This document shows positions 11,951 through 24,869 of a stretch of DNA of 64,000 nucleotides, one piece after another (within the stretch, counting starts at the first letter, position 1; each line of letters starts with the position of its first letter). A program made the position numbers and the translations under genes. Location of the stretch: contig VZRN01006818.1 of NCBI GenBank assembly GCA_013397935.1, forward strand, positions 1,967,628-2,031,627, in the 5' to 3' direction. The notes under the pieces are model-generated. The model saw only the letters and a list, made by a program, of their open reading frames with translations. It was not told where the DNA came from and did not search any database. The stretch comes from Dasyornis broadbenti. Its lineage: Eukaryota; Chordata; Aves; Passeriformes; Dasyornithidae.

Positions 11951-14900
11951 CACAGCTGTAAGAACCGGGACTATGTGATTTCACAACAGCAAAGAAAATC
12001 TTCTACCAGCCTTATCGCTCTGGCCCTGTAAAAGCTCATTAGTAGCTGGCCAGTTTTAAAGATGTCACCATCATGCTTGCTTCTTGCACTTAGCTCTGAA
12101 GAGCTCTGCATGGCATCTTTTCAAAACAAATCTTGGAAAGTGCACAGAGAAATGCTTTCTTTCGGGAGCCCTCTAAGTCCTCCTAACTACACAGCTGCCA
12201 GTTGCAGCTACAGGGCTTTTGTGGGTTTTTTACCCCTTTTCTCCCTCATTTTCAGTAATCATTTGTCCTAACCCTGAAGGGCTCACCTCTGCCCATCCTA
12301 GCTCCTGCTGTTAGATGCAGCACAGGGAAGAGGCAATTTTGGAATGGGGGCTGGTGTGGGGCGAGCAGCAAACATGGTTCCCACAGCTCAGGGTGCTCTG
12401 CAAGGGCTGCTGCCTATGGTGTTGATAACCTGTAAAACTCAAAGGCATTGGGCTGAGCAAACTAATAAGCAGTGAACATGGCAAGACAACAAAAAAAAGA
12501 AGGAGTAGTGATTAAAGAGGTGGCAAGAGCACTTTTGTAATGAGGGTATCATGAAGCAGGAAAGATTTTTCAGTCTGGGAGAGGCCATTTCTTGGCTCTC
12601 TGGAGGGCAGATAGCAAAAGGCTGATCTATTCTTTCAGGGCAGTGGTCTTGGAAGGGGTTCCTCAGTGGCAAGGACCCAAGGGCAGCGAGAAAGGGCAAG
12701 TACTTTCACAGGCCTTAGGGAGTGGCTGTTGCTTGAACCCAGAAAACCTTCAGCTCTGCTGACACAGGCGTAGGGCAGGATCTAGTGCTCTCCAGGTCTG
12801 ACAGCAGACAGACAACTGACATTGAAACAGTAATGGAGGCGTGAGTCTAAGACACAGACTTGATTTCTCCTGTCAGAGGTCACTGCTAAATGATTTGGCA
12901 GCTTTTAGTTTCATTGCACCAAGAAGTATTTTTTACAATACTCTGGTATTTTTTGTGACACTCGAGCCAGTTTGCTGCTGTCAAGGTATCTTTTCTTCAG
13001 CAAAGGAGGTCCATATCTCTTGTTTCAGGTTTGTCTGGTTTCTCTGTTTTGTATCAAATTCAACAAGGAGAAAAATGTTGTAGTGACTTAAAGGAGATCA
13101 CACAGGTAAAATTTGCTGTGAGTGGAGAAGGTGGCTGCACTGTGTTTGGTCAAGCAGGACAGTTCTTGGCACTGCCAGAGTACCTCACGTTATCCCATCT
13201 CTTGTGGATGTGGTTCATTTAGTTTTTTGCTTGTCTTCAATAAACTTCTGTTAATACTGTCCAAATAAATTCTGAGAGCTTTGAATGCAACATAATATTA
13301 GATAGATACAGAGCACTCCCTTTTTCATCAGGGAATCTAAGAGCTCTTTGTTATGATTTCAGAGAATTAAAGCTTCACAGTATTTCCAAATTATACCTGG
13401 AGGAATTATTTCCCCTAAGCTGAGTGAGCAGAAAGATGGATGTCCCTTCCTCGTGCTAGGGTTGGGATAATGGACCCAGTGACTTGGCAGCTGGGGCTCC
13501 AATAACAGTCTCCTTGTTCTCATGTCCACTGGCTCTCCGGTGGCAACTGGCCCTGGGCAGCAGACACCCTCTGATGTGCCCTGAGAGATGCAGAGTGTAC
13601 TTGAGAGCAGCAGTCAAAGCCTGGAAAAGGGATCCGGAAAGAAATAGGCGACACTAACAAAATGGTAGGAGCTGCTGTATTTTGTGAGTTGTTTTAAATA
13701 AAGAATCCATTTTAATCCTACTGGCCTCTTGCCTGCTTGCTTCATTCAAAATAAAACACATTCTCCAGAAAATGATTTTTCATAACCCAGCCAAGTTTCT
13801 GGTAGAGTAGAGACCCCAGACATCCATAATTCATGAGCAAGGAAGGGTGTGGATATCTTGTGGGAAACAGATCCTCTGTGAACAAGATAGTTTGCATTTG
13901 CTGATTATGTTGTGTAAACAATATGCTTTTAGGATTCAGAGGTACAGAACTGTGCATCTAGCAAAGTCAAACTGTTGATTCATATGCTGGAAACAAAATA
14001 AATTAACCCGGAGCCTCTAAGTTAACAACAAATATTAAAAGGAGGAGTATGTTGTCCTTCAAAGGTTACTTCACCAAGTTTTAGTTTTTGCTATGTATCT
14101 TTTACTTGTTGAACAATCTAAATGCTGTTCTCATGTCTTGAAAATACTTACAGTTTTCTTTACTGTGGATGTTGTGGCAAGGTTTGAGTGTTTGAAACCA
14201 TTCAGAATGTTTATAGCTAAGAAATGACAGTAAGTAAATTGAAATGTCTGACCAATTTATGCTTGACAGAATGGTATTGTAAAAAGGACACAGTGGATAG
14301 CCACTGGTTTTCCTCATGCTCATGGGTTTTGATTCCATATGCTAAAACATTATCCCAGAGATATATAAGTGACACATAAAGTTCCTATAATCCGTGGAAT
14401 AGATAGGTCTTTTTATTGTATGTAACTGGTTCTCAAGAGCATAACCAATTGCCAAGTATAGTTGTCAAGTGTGCTGCATTTACACCTTCAAAGCTCTACA
14501 GGTTGGATCCACAAAAGCACTTGTATATGATTCTTTTGCCCTAACTCTGCCAGGCATTTAAGTCTCAAAACATCCGTCCCAAAACTTATTTCCCAGCTTT
14601 TACCTAAATATAAAGATGTCAGGGTCTGCAACCACTAAAACTCTGCCCTTCACGTCTCTCCTGCCACTCTCAGAGGATGCCTCCAACACACATAACCAAA
14701 GGAGAAGATGTCCCCCTGCAAACCTTTTCACAAGATGTGGAAAACTATATCCTGGTCACAGCAACCTGTCCTTGCAGAGATCTCCCCACAGGTCCAGCTA
14801 CAGGCTCAATCACCTCAGCAATACAGGTACCATGCAGATGACTCAGTGAACTTAGGTGGCTGCTACTCCATGAATCAAAAGCTGACATAGCTGAGAGGCG

Positions 14901-15902
14901 GCAATCTACTTTAATGATTCAGAATCAGAATATTTTCACATCCTGTTTTCTCAATATCCATATCACGACTGATTAGAAATAAATAAAGAAGCAGCTTCAT
15001 TTTATACTTCAGGGTATCATCTGTGCTTCTCCAGATAGTGCCAGGTTTTTCTACAGGGGCATTAGGCATTTAAAAGACCCTTAGATTGCTCTAGCTGTGT
15101 ACCAAGTACATGGATTTACACCGAGAAACACTGATGCCTCCCCTGAAAATGCCTTACTGAATGTGAATGCAAAACCCAGTGGCAGGGCATGTGGCAAGGT
15201 GCACTTATGCCCACAGGGACCCTGCTTCCTACAGCAAGAGATTTATACTTTTCCCATGGTGTGGAGGCTTCCCTTCCTCTTTCATGGTAGGAAAAGTAGT
15301 AAAAGCTTCTTGAGCAAAGAGAACTAGAGTGTTCAGAAAAACACATTTACAATGAGACTTTTCCAGGGTCAGCATTTTTAGAGCTGGATATGCAGAAAAA
15401 GAATTAAACAAGGACAAATACAGCCATGTATGAAAGGTGTATTTTTTATGCAACAGGCATTAGGAGCTCTGGCTGGGACTTAAGGAGATTACAACCACAT
15501 GAGAAGGCTAACCCACTTCTGTAAGAGTCAACAGCCATTTATTCAAACAGAATAGGGAAATTAGCTGCAGCTCTCTCCAGTCTGAAGCCATTGTATTCAC
15601 CAGCAAACTCCTGAGGGAGGGAGTTCAATTGAAACAGAAAAGAGAGCAAGGAAAAAAATCCTATGCCTTACACAGACATGCATATTGAGCAGAAGTAGAA
15701 GAGGAGATTTAAATCATGCTTGATGTCTGTGGTGCTTTATTACACACTGGCTAATGGGAAAATGAAAGAAATAAGGTGCCCAATTCATTGGCCCAGCTGC
15801 AAGGAAAGGACTTCCCCACACCTGAGGGAACAGGAAATTCATTTTTAAGACTGCATTAGGGATCATTCAGCTGGTTTTAACCCCAGTCCTTTGGGTGTTT
15901 AA

Positions 15903-16125
15903 ACTGCTCCTAGACTGGACATTAAAGCTTATAAGGAAAAGACAAATCCCAAATTTTCAGGCAGCAGACAAGAAGTGTCTGAATTTTCACAAGATGGGGA
16001 TATAGGCTGTACCTGGAAATATGTGTATGCTGGCACCAAGGTGAAATACACCTGCACAAATGGGAGAATCATATGGAGTGATCTATGTGGCATTCAGAAG
16101 TGTGAAATTTCCAGCTTGCCTTAAT
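15903..16125 (+). other. Weak sushi/CCP-like open frame
   Basis: A plus-strand frame is open from 15903 to a TAA at 16123-16125. An acceptor-like 'aaattttcag' ends at 15960. The translation contains 'GTKVKYTC' followed by 'TNGRIIWSDLCGIQKC', which resembles the second half of a sushi (CCP) module: a 'G..v.Y.C' strand, then 'nG.W....C'. The middle of a normal module, including the third Cys and the 'GY.L.G' turn, is missing. It could be a decayed exon of a complement-type gene or chance. I know of no neighbour that supports a complement locus. Confidence 0.15.
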
Positions 16126-16280
16126 ATGAGTAGGCTTGATAAGTGTGTTGTAGAGGTTTAGGACTAAGAGCTGTGCACAGCACCAGTGAACAGGGTCAGA
16201 AGTAGGAAACTGGCTCTCAACCCTTGTGGCTTGGCCTGACCTAGAGCTGACTTGACCCTCATGAAACTCAGGATGTTCTT

Positions 16281-16320
16281 GTTATCGATTGTCAGAGGTC
16301 CCCTACTGGCAATTGATAAT
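16281..16320. other. Hairpin-forming inverted repeat
   Basis: TTATCGATTGTCAG (16282-16295) and CTGGCAATTGATAA (16306-16319) pair over 14 positions around a 10-nt loop. In RNA all 14 pairs can form, two of them G-U. It lies 12 bp upstream of a MIR relic. The stem is too short for a canonical microRNA precursor. Confidence 0.35.
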
Positions 16321-16331
16321 CTGTGCTCTAT

Positions 16332-16412
16332 ATGGGGATGCTGAGGCTGGGGACAGAGGCTTGGCCAGATTTACATATAGAAGGAAACCAGGATGCCTGG
16401 ATCTGACTGCTT
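16332..16412 (-). mobile_element. MIR-like core-SINE relic
   Basis: Read on the plus strand, it follows the reverse complement of a MIR SINE in order: 'gctgaggctggggacagagg', then 'cttggccaga' (the 'cttgcccaaggtcac' segment), then 'aaaccaggatgcctggatctgact' (the 'aacccaggagtcctgactc' segment). MIRs are tRNA-derived SINEs of early amniote age and are known as low-copy relics in birds. Only part of the core and tRNA-related portion is left. Confidence 0.65.
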
Positions 16413-19400
16413 GCTTCAAAAATTTGCTTCAGTCTCAATTTCTCCAGCTCTCACTTTTATAGCACAAATTCCCAAAGTCCCTGCTCCATATTTATTCCTT
16501 CCTTGGCAAAACCATGATCAAATTAGTGGAAGTTTTGACTAAGGAGAAGCAAATTTATACCCTGGTCCTTGGCCACCTGAGGATATGTATGTGCCGGTGT
16601 GAGGAAGGGGAGGGGGAAAAGGGGACAAAAGGATCATTCATGGTTACTCCCAGCCTTGGACCCACACTCCTACAAGGAGACCAGTCCTGCCAGCAGCCTC
16701 CATGTCACTGTGAGCACAGGCACACAGACTGCCCTGAGGCCAGCAGCCTGGGTGGTTTGGCCAAGATGATGGACACAGACTTGGTGTCAAGGTCTATCTG
16801 TCTGAAACCAATCCTCTCCATCACCATGCAAAAGGTGTGGCTCTGGAGGCAGCCGCCTTTCCAAAGCTGCTTCCTGATGTTTCTCTGCCTTGTGGCACCA
16901 TGTACATTTCACAACTTTCAAAGAATTAGGCTGACACAGGGTGGCCCATATCACCCTGTGACTACTGGGGACCAATGGTCCAGCTCACAGGCCAGCCCTA
17001 AGCTCCACAGGTTGGATGTTTTTGCCTGTGCCTGCCAGCCATCTCTCACACCCAAAGCTGGCTCTGTCAGCACCAACCATCTGGGTGTAATACAAGCTTA
17101 AAACCCCCACAGCAGGTCCTGTGGCATAGTGGGCATGTCCCCTGTCCACTGAAATTGAAAAAGAAACAAAGAAAGTCTCTTCTGTCCAAGTTTAAGTCAC
17201 ATTTCCTCAAGATGAGCACGGCCATTGAGGCAAAGAGGAGTCGTTTATAAACTGAAATTCTGTATGCAAGTGAAATCTCTGTTTTTTAAGCCTGGGAGCC
17301 AAGGGTTTCTAAGAAGTATGTTAAAAGTGGTGAAGCAATGCAAGTTCATACATGATGCACAGCCATCTATGCATATGCCATTTCTAAAGGGGTTTGCACA
17401 TGTGCTGGAAAACATTTGTGAATGAATCCACAGATTGCAATGAGCTAGATTAACTCCCAGCCTTTGCTAGCATGATGCTGGGCTCCTCAGGGCCAGGAAT
17501 AAGAAATGCTTTGTGCATTGAGCTGTGCTTGGGCCAGCTGACAGATCTCAGTGTCGTGGCAACCAGCGTATCACTCACATCAACCTGAACAGAACTCTGA
17601 TGGATCCCAATACACAACCCTCACACAAATATTTCAACATGTTTGGAGACAAAATCTAGTCAATATATGAAGTCATTTCACCATAACTTGTAGCCAATAG
17701 GAAAAAGATTCCTACAAACTTATTTTTGGAGGTTAAAAATAGCATTTGTGCATGTGTGAGATCAGTAAAAACAGAAATGAGAAAGACAGAAGCAAGGGTA
17801 TATGCTGTTTGCACTTCTAAGCCACCTGCAGCTGGTCCGCAGCTGGATGGAGGGCTGATTTTTCTTTTCCGTGGACAAACACCCTTTGTATGGTGGGATT
17901 GCATCGGAGACAGAGGGCTTGTCCCATCAGACCCCTGGTTGCACCCCTCTTCTCTTCATGGCCATAAAGCACAAGCCTATGTACCACTTTGCAGGTATGG
18001 CCTAGCAAGGAGATGTACCCACTGAGTCCATAAAAATAAGTCAAAGCAAGAAAAAGACTGCCAGAGTGGTGGGAGCAGTGGCACAGAGTCAGAGGGGTCT
18101 CCACATGGGCAAGTGTACAATCACCCTAGAGCAGAAGCAGAGCTTTGCCCCGCCCACTCGTGGGGTGCCCTGGCACCCTGACCCTGCACGCTGCATGCAG
18201 GAGAAACTGGGACAGGCCCACGGCCCCACCAGCAGCAAATATCTTCATGTGGAAATAGCACAGAGTCCTCCGAGCAATAAATTTCCTAGAGGAAGATTAC
18301 ACATTTTGGCAGCCTAATTTTTGATGTTGCATCTACCCTGCAGCACTCTGCTTTCACTTACTCTGTGCAGTGTGTGATGTGGATTTTCATATAACATCGG
18401 TGCGCTCAGTTTTGGAGTTGTGCAGCACCAGATGCTGCCCGTGGGCCCTCACATCTGGCGGAGGTAAAGCGGTGAGCTCTGCGGGGGCTGCTTTCCCACA
18501 GATGCACACAAGCTCTCGCAGGGTGTGAAACCGCTCTTAAGGTCAAGATTGTTTTATGAGCCACCTCTTGATCCCATCTGTAACCCTCCAGCCCTCAGTG
18601 CAGTATTCGTTCATGGCTAAAATAATACTGGAGTAATATTGCTGTGCTTATTCCTGCCTTTAATGTGATGGCTCTCTGCATGTGTAATGGCATCCAAAGT
18701 GTTTCTCTGATCTCAGGGCTCTGCAAATGTTTAAGCTAACAATGAGAATAAAGTAGTTTTCTTATCAAAAGCTTGCCTTTCTCATGAATTGTGCTCGTGT
18801 GTCAAAGGGAGACATGAAAATCCTTCCTTTTTCTGGTTTCTGTCTTCTCTTCACCCCACTCCTTCTGTCAGCTCCCCTCCCCTGTTCTTTCCCCCTCCCC
18901 ATCTTCCTGTCCTCACTTCAGCCTCTCAGCCCTATCCAGCCTCATGCTTCCTTCTCAGTGAGGTAGGGAGGCATGGGGAAGAAGATGTCTTGGCTCCTGC
19001 TCTGAGCTGTTCCTCAATTAGCCAGTGTACAAAAATTGTGTGGGTCCTTCCACCCATGTACCTCAGCTTTTCTCCAAACCTGTGGGCACCAGGACTGCCA
19101 AACTTTGGCTCCAGGTTAGGGTGTGAAAGGCAGGGGTATCTGATGCTGTCCACCCCTGTCACTACTCAGAACAGCGGTGTCAGCTTTGGAGCAAATATCT
19201 GTTCCTGGGAAGGTAAGAGAAAGCTAATGCTCAACTGTGACTTTTTATTCATCTTTCACAGTCCACATTCTGAATGCCAAACCATTGTGCTCCATGGAAA
19301 AATGAGAAGAAAGGACTTGTGCCCCTGCCCAGACCTCTTAGATGAGCTTAGATTTCTAGGCTCCAGCTTATGTGAGCAGTACGTAAGTTTTCAGTGTATA

Positions 19401-21529
19401 GACACTCTTTCCAGAGTATCTCAGAAAAAGCATATTTTGCTGTACAAAGTGCATTCAGTCATTCCATCATACAACAGGCAGAACTAACAGATTGTTGTTG
19501 GCTTTCATCAACAGAGGGTAAAGGTTGTGTTGAGGTCTTTGTAATCTTTGATGCAAATTACTTAATACCAAGTATGATTTGGGGAAAGGGACAAGTGCAT
19601 GAAGGGTGGAAAAATTTGCTTCTCCCCTAAAGGGCTACCAGGTCTGTGAATTTTAATTTTGCAAATTAAATGCAGGAGGAAGTCACGGAGCTTTTTCTAG
19701 ACTAAAGTCAGGAGCATATGGGGACAATTCCCTGCACAGCATAGGGTGATTTTCCATCGCTGCTCCTGTGACAGTTTTTCACTTCAGGTCCGGCAAGGAG
19801 AGCTTTCTCACTCAGCCTGCTGGAATAGAAGAATTTTACCAGCTACATCTTCTTAGCTCCACTCACACAAACACATCCCACCAAAATGACAAAAATGGAT
19901 GTTAAATTCCCCAACTCCTACTATAATTTCCCTGCTATACAAAAGACCTAGCAAATATGAGATTTGTATGCTCTTTAAAGATCAAGATGTGAATAAACAT
20001 TTGGAAGGTTTCTACATGAGGAAAAAGGTGAATCCCAGTTTTTCAAAGTGACTTGGAAGCTGAGTTCCTCTGATTTCCAGTGAGACATTTGAACATCTTT
20101 TAGACTAAGACTTGAGGTTCAGCTGTTTTTATACATACCTCATGTACCTCATGCCTCAGTCATGGCACATTGAGCCAGACCCTCCCCACAGTAACCACAT
20201 CAGTGCTGGTGAATTTCATCTACTGGCTGTGCTGGGCAAATTGCAACCTCCTGTAGAGCAGCTGTAAGATATAGCTCAGGAAAGAAGACTCTGGAGAGTT
20301 TCTCCTTCCTCAGCTCCTTTCCAGTTCTGGGGAACCTCCAGAACAGGACAAAGATCCTCTTTCAACTAGAGAATGGTATGTTGACATGGACCACCTCAGC
20401 ACAGACAAACTGAAGGCTGGTTTTTGTCTCCCTCCCCCAGCTCTTGGCCATGTGCTAATGTGCTAGATTCCTGCCACATTTCTCCCCAGTGGATATTTCA
20501 TGTGAGATTTACTATCTCTTTTTAGTTATGTGCTGAGGCTCCCTTTTCCTGAGGAATTTCTTAGGAAATTTGAAGTAATATCGGTGAATTCCCTTAATGC
20601 ATTATTCTCTTGCACATGGAAATTCTTGGAGTCTCAGGCAGGTCAAGGTTTTGAGGTTTGCTTGCTTCTAGTGATCTGTTTCCGGTTTTGTCAGAGAGCC
20701 TGAAGTTTCCTTCCCTCCCTTACAACAGCAGCATGGATAGCTAATCTTTGGGGAAATACCTTTGATGCTTTTCCAGTTCCTTGTGCCGTTGTTTAGTCTC
20801 TCTGGCAGTCAACACCACAACCTGACTCTTACTGTTAAGTCCATCTAGATTGCAAGCATAGGGCTGCTACTTCTTTGCAGTGCCAGCACCTTTCAAAACT
20901 TCCCCAAATGCTTCTTTTCTGTAGTAGACTGTCAGCAGTAGAGGAAATCTCTAACTGCTGCTGCTCATACAAAGAGTTTGGAAGCCCATAAAACACTGCT
21001 GTTGATTCTTTATGGGGTTGAATCTTGGCCTGGAGTGCCTGTGTATGCATGTCTCCTGTTTACTGCAGGGAAAACCATCTGATGAATGGCATGGAAACAA
21101 CTCTTCAGTAACACAGAACAGTGTAGACTCAGCACAGAGATTTTTCTTCAGGAAGGTAAAATACTTCATAATGTAGAAACAAAACTCGTGTGGGTGCATT
21201 GCTGTGTCCTTTTTGGGAAGCACAGTCAAGGCAGCATCCCATTTGCAAACAGAATTATTACAAGAAGGCAGAAAAAACAGAGCCAGAGGCTTATTTGGTG
21301 AAAATTGTCCTTGCTCCGCTGATGCCAACAAAAGCTGCGTTGGTTTACACCACCTGAGAAATAGGAGGTAGATCCTGGAGAAACGACATACATGCCTTCT
21401 CTTCCCTATAAGGGGTATAACCTTGCCTTCTTGGGGCTTGGCTCATATCAGGAATTTCCCTAAATTTCACTTACATGGAAGAAATAATTCAGAACTCATT
21501 ATTTCTTTAATCAGACACTAAAGTCCCTG
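16413..21529. other. Single-copy DNA without recognised genes
   Basis: GC-richer patches at about 16560-17100 and 18790-19490 give the two long plus frames here (195 and 232 codons). The second is Pro/Ser/Leu-rich in its first third because it runs through a pyrimidine-rich tract. Neither has a recognised domain. The part at 18340-18780 looks like another conserved non-coding block. An ancient repeat-like phrase ('tttttcaaagtgacttgg...gatttccagtgagac') lies at about 20040-20110 and another ('gttggtttacaccacctgag') at 21339-21358. Both resemble motifs common in old sauropsid repeats that I cannot name. Confidence 0.45.
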
Positions 21530-21960
21530 TTTATTTAAAGCTCTGCAGAGATAATCGGAACTAATCATCATGTGTAATACAAATAAAGACATTCCTCCCT
21601 TAATAGTAGAAGCAGATCTAAACCAGTTGTTCTCCAACTGAACTCAGCTGGACTAAGATGAGTTTTCTGTACTTGTAGTGATTGTTACTCTGTCACTAAA
21701 GGGATAATGGGAGGAGATACTCTGTTTTATAAGGCAATAATTGTATTTGCAGGAAATGAAGCATTCTGAGTCATTAATTGTATTTACAATGGAATGAACC
21801 ACGAGGAAGAAGTCTGAGTCATTTATCTCAGCAAAAGGAGTGTATTATTCCTGCAGATAAGGCATTATTTCTTTTCTAAGAGAAGGGAAACAAAACCATT
21901 TATATTATCAATCAAAATAGTCATTCCTTCCAATCATGCTCTACCCTCAGATGCATCTCT
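21530..21960. promoter_or_regulatory. Enhancer-like block with duplicated module
   Basis: Two copies of TAATTGTATTT (21738-21748 and 21775-21785) are each followed by a GGAAATGAA/GGAATGAA word and then by TGAGTCA (21767-21773 and 21815-21821). TGAGTCA is the AP-1 consensus. GGAATG at 21791-21796 and CATTCC at 21922-21927 are TEAD-type sites. ATCAATCA at 21907-21914 matches a PBX/HOX site. The words are seen directly. That the block is an active or conserved enhancer is inference. Confidence 0.4.
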
Positions 21961-23011
21961 CTGGGTTTAACCAGTATGTTTCCACTCTTTAACAGACATG
22001 AGGAATCTCCCCAGCAGCTCTCCCAGTTGCATCCTCTGCACATTCCTGCTTTAACCGACTGTTGCATAGAATGAATATAATCTTTCCTATCTCTTCCCTT
22101 TGTGCTAATAGCTGTCTAAAGCCAAGCTGAGGCATCAGCTGCAGTGCTGAGTGACCATAGTGATACCCAGGAGAGCCCTAATTTGTTCAGGACTATGGCT
22201 GACACTCAAGGGAGGCAAGAAGAATGTTAGATCAGACGGAGCCAACATTTATGTACGTAAACACGGCAAAACATGGGAAAATCCACACTGATTTGTTGTT
22301 TCAGAGATATACAGAGAGACACTAGAGAGACAAATTCAAATGCCCATAGGGAAGGTGGTTTTCTTCACAAATAGTGCCATTGCTTATGATGCTGCAGTAT
22401 CATCTTGGAAGTGGTAGCATTTCAGCTGTTACTCCAGAAAAATGGCACATGTATTTCTTAAGGAGATAAAATACCTCAGAAGGACACACATAGAGAGAGA
22501 GATTACAGAAATGTTCAAAATAAAGAGCTGATACAAACCTTTATGAGGAAAGGCAAACCTTCCATTGGAGACTTTATTTTACTAGAATCAAATAATCATA
22601 CCATCATCTGCAACATCTGAAAATGACTGCAAGTAGAGGAGACACTGCCACTACTGTGGTTTAGACAATCCATGGATGACAAAGATGATGTAGAAACCAT
22701 TTTCTGTCACTGCTGGGTCTGTAGAATATGATCTATATCACAATGTAGTACATACATAATCACATCTCTCTTCTTCTATGTAGATCGTAGTTGATGCCAC
22801 GCACTTAGATTTTATACACTGAGTAACATATTTGTCAAACAGCCCTGAAGGAAAAATACTGTAAATCATCATCTTAATTAGCTTAGGATCTGCAATGGAA
22901 AGCAGGGAAACCTACGCACTTGATATTGGTACCTCTTTTACCAGCTTCATGGAGATTCCCTCTAGCACCACAGCTGGAAGGAGGAGACACCAATGATGCA
23001 CTTTATTCATC
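21961..23011. other. Anonymous AT-rich DNA
   Basis: I see no gene, known repeat or strong structure in this stretch. Confidence 0.5.
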
Positions 23012-23722
23012 TTGCCTGGTAAGTATCAAGTGGTAGGGAGATGGTACAGGGAAAGGGACCTGCGGGTCCTGGTTGATGCTAAGTTGAACAAGAGTCAGCA
23101 GTGCCCTGACAGCCAGGACGGCCAAGCATGTCCTGGGGTGCATCACGAACAGCATCACCAGCCAGGCAAGGGAGGGGATTGTCCTACTCTGCTCTGCACT
23201 GGAGCAGCCTCACCTTGAGCCCTGTGTGCAGTTTTGGGGGCCACAATATAAAAAAGACATTAGGCTATTGGAGAGAGTCCAAAGGAGGGCCATGAAGATG
23301 GTCAAGGGTCTGGAGGAGAAGCTGCATGAGGAGCCACTGAGGTCACTTGGTCTGTTCAGTCTGGAGAAGAGGAGACTGAAGGGAGGCCTCACTCTGGTTT
23401 TCAGCTTTCTCCAAGGGAAAGCAGAGGGGCAGGTACCGATCTCTTCACTCTTGTGACTTGGGACAGAATGCAAGGAAACAGTGTGAAGCTGAGACAGAGT
23501 GGGTTTAGGTTGCATATCAGGAAAAGGTTCTTCAGCCCTCCAGTGGGCACTGGAACAGGCTTCCCAGGGAAGTGGTCACAGCACCAAGCCTGACAGAGTT
23601 CAAGAACTGTTTGGACAATGCTCTCGGGCACATGGTGTGACTCAGGATTTCTTGCACAGGGCCAGGAGTTGGACTTGGTGATCCTGATGAGTCCCTTCCA
23701 ACTCGATTATATGATCCTGTGT
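23012..23722 (+). mobile_element. CR1 LINE fragment, ORF2 end and 3' UTR
   Basis: A 5'-truncated CR1 of about 710 bp. The ORF2 C-terminal blocks 'QFWGPQYKKDIRLLERVQRR' (from 23229) and 'SLGLFSLEKRRL' are well preserved in one frame up to a TGA at 23454-23456. After that come the 'RFR...F' and 'GTGTGLPRE'-type blocks out of frame. The 3' end 'ccttccaactcgattatatgatcctgtg' lies at about 23695-23722. It is among the better preserved CR1 copies in the window and therefore probably one of the younger ones. It cannot make a functional protein because the reverse-transcriptase core is absent. Confidence 0.95.
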
Positions 23723-24869
23723 CTGCATGAGACATCCCATGAAGCAGTAGGAGCAGCTCTGTAATGCAAAACCATGTGTGCAAAGGGCCTGACATCCCTA
23801 TCTTTTATTTTGGACTAGCTCTATTCTGCTCCTCTGAACTGAATGCCCATCAGCAGCTGGAGTACATATGATGGTCCTCTGGAGATAATTTCCTGGCTTA
23901 GTTTCATCCAAAAGGAATTCAGTGTGCACCCTCTGAAAGGGCAATGCAAAGTGTGAAAAATGGTGGCAATTAAGTGATTCACTTCAGAAGCAACATCTAG
24001 ATTCAGCTTGAAACACTGATGTAGCTGCAAACCAGGAAACTTGTCTCCCTATATAAATCTCATCTCTAGAAGCAAGAACCTCTCCAGTTGTTTTTCTGAA
24101 AAGCAGAATCTGACAATATCCTCTGAAAGGCAAATATGCCTGCAATATTTTGGTTTGAAGACACGAAGAAAACAGGAGTTTCTTGAGAACTTTGCATCAC
24201 CTTGTCCCCTTTGCTTCATACACATTAACATGCAATCAGCCTGAACATCTTGATCCCAGCAATGCAAAAGGAAATAATAGCAATTTGTGCCTTTATAAAG
24301 ATGAACAATATATCTTGCACGTGTAGTGGATTACCTAAACTCAGTTTCATAGACAACTTGCACTATTGCACATATGAGGTTTATTTATCTAGTGAGCACA
24401 AAGGACCTGGAAACAAAAAGAAGGGTTTCCCAATTAAGCATTCATGTACTGAAATATCAGCAAGGCTAGCTAGTGCTACATTCAGAGGAAAGAGAGACCA
24501 TTTACAGATCAGATCCTATGTAAATTTTGGGATGAATGGCTCCTTTTATGTCAAGTGCTTGTCTCCATTCTCCATATATTGCCATCTCTAATTTAATGTT
24601 ATTGCAGAACTGTCTATAGCATACATGTGGAAGAGCACAATGCACAGGTGGCTGTGCTTTTTTACTTTTCACAGGATATGAGCTGCAGATAAGCTATACA
24701 GGCTGTTCATACCATAACATATTGCCTATATTAGATATACAAGTATGGAGTATACCATCACCTCACCACCCAACAACATCCTGGCCCACAATTATTGCCT
24801 GGTTCTTACTGCATCTTTATAAGAAGCCTTTCTATAAGACCACTACATTTTGCTCATGCTATTGCAAAG
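23723..24869. other. Spacer between CR1 fragments
   Basis: Single-copy DNA without a recognised gene. A TATATAAA word occurs at about 24050, with no gene structure after it. The 113-codon plus frame at 24250-24591 has no recognised domain. Confidence 0.45.

Larger units (their letters stand above)
9831..16280. other. Single-copy DNA without recognised genes
   Basis: The segment is mostly AT-rich. Poly(A)-signal words AATAAA occur at 13239-13244 and 13264-13269, but no exon or open transcript was found in front of them. A short hairpin with a CACGTG loop lies at 11912-11950. A weak sushi-like open frame lies at 15903-16125 and is described separately. Several 60-85 codon frames have no recognised domain. 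Confidence 0.5.

Noticed and set aside
13239..13269. Two AATAAA words after an open frame at 13031-13222
   Set aside because: AATAAA is frequent in AT-rich DNA, and the frame in front has no recognised domain and no splice support.
16514..17101. 195-codon plus-strand open frame
   Set aside because: No recognised domain and no conserved spacing of its many Cys and Pro residues.
18789..19487. 232-codon plus-strand open frame, the longest in the window
   Set aside because: The N-terminal third is low-complexity Pro/Ser/Leu from a CT-rich tract and the remainder matches no family I know. No transcript signals.
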